From NCBI GenBank assembly GCA_964390725.1, contig CAYMIW010000006.1, positions 1-64,000 of the forward strand: DNA of 64,000 bases. The letters run 5' to 3'. Made by a program: the position numbers and the translations under genes. Shown here in pieces: positions 62,688-64,000 of the stretch; the first letter of the stretch is position 1, and each line of letters begins with the position of its first letter. The DNA is from JAABTH01 sp964390725. GTDB lineage: Bacteria > Bacillota > Dethiobacteria > DTU022. The notes under the pieces were generated by a model. The model searched no databases. It saw nothing but the letters and a program-made list of their open reading frames with translations, and had not been told where the DNA came from.

Positions 62688-64000
62688 TTAGTAACCGATT
62701 CTGCCTGCTTCAACAATTTTCCAGCCATTTTTGGTTTTGACTACAAATAAATTCATTAGCCAGCCTACCTTGCAAAGTATGCTAAGCTTCTGCGGTACTG
62801 TAACCTCGATCTCTATCCTACCTTCTGCGCTATAAGTCTCCAAAACTATCTTGCCTGGTTTAACGGCAACAACTTCGAAAACGTCATCAAGATCCTCTGC
62901 CTCTTCTTCAGTATCATCTAAATCGGACATGGCCAGGTAATCAAATAGGGCTTCAGCAAAATCATCTACGGCAGGCAGTTCCTGGGCTGCCTTTACTGCT
63001 TCTTCTGTCATAAGTTCAAAGTCATCTTGATTAATATAGCCACGATTAAAAAGCCAGCGGCCAAGTTTTTTTATGACTGTAGCACTGGTTTTCTGTAGAT
63101 TTTTACCGCAGATTATCTTGTTGGGCAAAAAGTATGAAAGAAATTCCACTGCAGATTCCGCAACGTACTCTGGTCCGAAAAGATTACAAAACAGATTCTC
63201 TTGATCAGAATTTTCACTATAATGCTGATCGAAGAGCTTTTTTTCTTCACCGTTTAAATAGTTATAACTATAACTTTCTATACAAGTCTTAAAAAATTCT
63301 ATTACGTTTTCATATTGGTTATAGGTGCTTTTTGCCAGGCGCATAGCCTGTTCGGCAAGAAAAGCTTGTAACAATTGTTCGATGGTGATGTTAGTAGTTG
63401 CCACCATTACCTTTTTTTCAAAGGCCAGTAAATTGTTTTTTAACCATTCAAAAGCTCCGGGGCTTTTCTCCCAGGTTTTTTTGGCTTCTGCGGCATAGCA
63501 GATCGCCTCAGATGGTTCGCCCCAGCTGTAGTGTTTCGGGAGATGGTAAGGTATATACTTTTCCCCTGACAGATAGCTGCAAACGTGCTTGTTGGCAGCA
63601 ATTGCTTTGTGCAGAATTTTTTGTGCGTTATCAGAATCAGTCCGGAACAGATAAAGCGCTTGATTATAAAGCATAAAGCAGCTTTCTTCCTCACCATGTT
63701 CCTTAAAAAATTGCTCAAGCTCTGCCCGGCGATCAAGAAGAAGCAGCAAGTCGCCTATAGCATAGCGCACCCCCTGGTTGTCCGATGGATTCAGTTTAAG
63801 CATTTCCCGGTAGATTTCAAGAGCCTGCGCGTATTCATTTTGATTGCGGTGGCAATCAGCCAGGCCCAGTAAAGCGCGCATATAAGGTCTTGTTTCAAGA
63901 ATCATCCAAAAATGTCCGGTATTCTTCTTGATAAAAAGATCACCAAGGGCTGCTTTACCGACCAACACCGCCCTTTTGGACAGCAGGCACTTTTCTTCGT
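62688..64000 (-). CDS. TPR/ST7-like protein, 5' end outside the window
   Basis: At least 437 residues; the frame is open past the last base, so the true start lies beyond. Residues near the window edge read GHFWMILETRPYMRALLGLADC, the pattern of ST7-like TPR proteins, followed by TPR helices (YAQALEIYREMLKLNPSDNQG). The middle is helical, an acidic stretch follows (LDDTEEEAEDLDDVFE), and the end is a small beta-rich domain. No enzymatic motif is seen. Function unknown. Confidence 0.75.
   Translation of the reverse strand, partial: EEKCLLSKRAVLVGKAALGDLFIKKNTGHFWMILETRPYMRALLGLADCHRNQNEYAQALEIYREMLKLNPSDNQGVRYAIGDLLLLLDRRAELEQFFKEHGEEESCFMLYNQALYLFRTDSDNAQKILHKAIAANKHVCSYLSGEKYIPYHLPKHYSWGEPSEAICYAAEAKKTWEKSPGAFEWLKNNLLAFEKKVMVATTNITIEQLLQAFLAEQAMRLAKSTYNQYENVIEFFKTCIESYSYNYLNGEEKKLFDQHYSENSDQENLFCNLFGPEYVAESAVEFLSYFLPNKIICGKNLQKTSATVIKKLGRWLFNRGYINQDDFELMTEEAVKAAQELPAVDDFAEALFDYLAMSDLDDTEEEAEDLDDVFEVVAVKPGKIVLETYSAEGRIEIEVTVPQKLSILCKVGWLMNLFVVKTKNGWKIVEAGRIGY

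Overview
The window is chromosomal DNA of an anaerobic, low-to-mid GC Firmicute of the Clostridia type, probably of a syntrophic or acetogen-like lineage. The reasons are a full bacterial selenocysteine set (selA, selB and a selD that itself needs a UGA codon), a cluster of electron-transfer flavoprotein, heterodisulfide-reductase and Flx-type NADH modules, T-box control of trp genes, strong AGGAGG ribosome sites with frequent GTG/TTG starts, a TasA/SipW-type secretion cluster, and a CotH/VTC operon. No species is claimed.

Layout. 1-5.4 kb: tail of an MBL-fold hydrolase, a flavin reductase, then selA-selB-selD; selD carries an in-frame UGA followed by a SECIS-like hairpin. 5.7-14.0 kb: one long operon, hdrD-like, etfB, etfA, hdrA, flxD, flxC, flxB, flxA, closed by a clear terminator. 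I infer it links ETF (acyl-CoA chemistry) to NADH and ferredoxin through flavin-based bifurcation or confurcation. 14.2-19.9 kb: an RseC-like protein, asd, a dihydropyrimidinase-type hydrolase, aroF, tyrA and a divergent Rrf2 regulator. 20.1-28.8 kb: a surface-protein cluster (small protein, two camelysin/TasA-like proteins, an InlB-repeat protein, a polytopic SipW-type signal peptidase, a DUF5305 protein, a Pro/Glu-rich membrane protein) and two regulators, an XRE/MmyB protein and a SARP/BTAD-type activator with a degenerate GGDEF-like tail. Four 7-mers repeated every 11 bp sit in front of the cluster's TATAAT box, as expected for a SARP or OmpR-type activator.

28.9-36.2 kb: DegV, a DUF151 nuclease, an EamA exporter, the cotH-DUF4956-VTC operon and a tRNA-Leu(UAG). 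36.2-43.5 kb: three pairs of inverted REP-like repeats. One pair encloses a RAYT (Y1) transposase gene; two short pairs enclose related non-coding interiors and flank a frameshifted MFS gene. A PAS/GGDEF/HD-GYP-like protein and a membrane alpha/beta hydrolase lie between. 43.4-46.3 kb: an ABC-2 exporter with a TetR regulator; the last permease ends inside a REP.

46.4-52.2 kb: a strong promoter, two T-box antiterminator/terminator modules in tandem (the first with a UGG specifier), and trpE-G-D-C-F, followed by a trpB pseudogene and no trpA. 52.3-54.6 kb: an ArsR regulator with a Cys-rich tail that has its own internal start, and an ABC-2 exporter. 54.8-59.3 kb: an iron-type ABC importer with a PHP phosphoesterase. 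59.8-64 kb: a cyclopropane-fatty-acid-synthase-like methyltransferase, a double GNAT, an AAA ATPase remnant, and a TPR/ST7-like protein that runs off the end.
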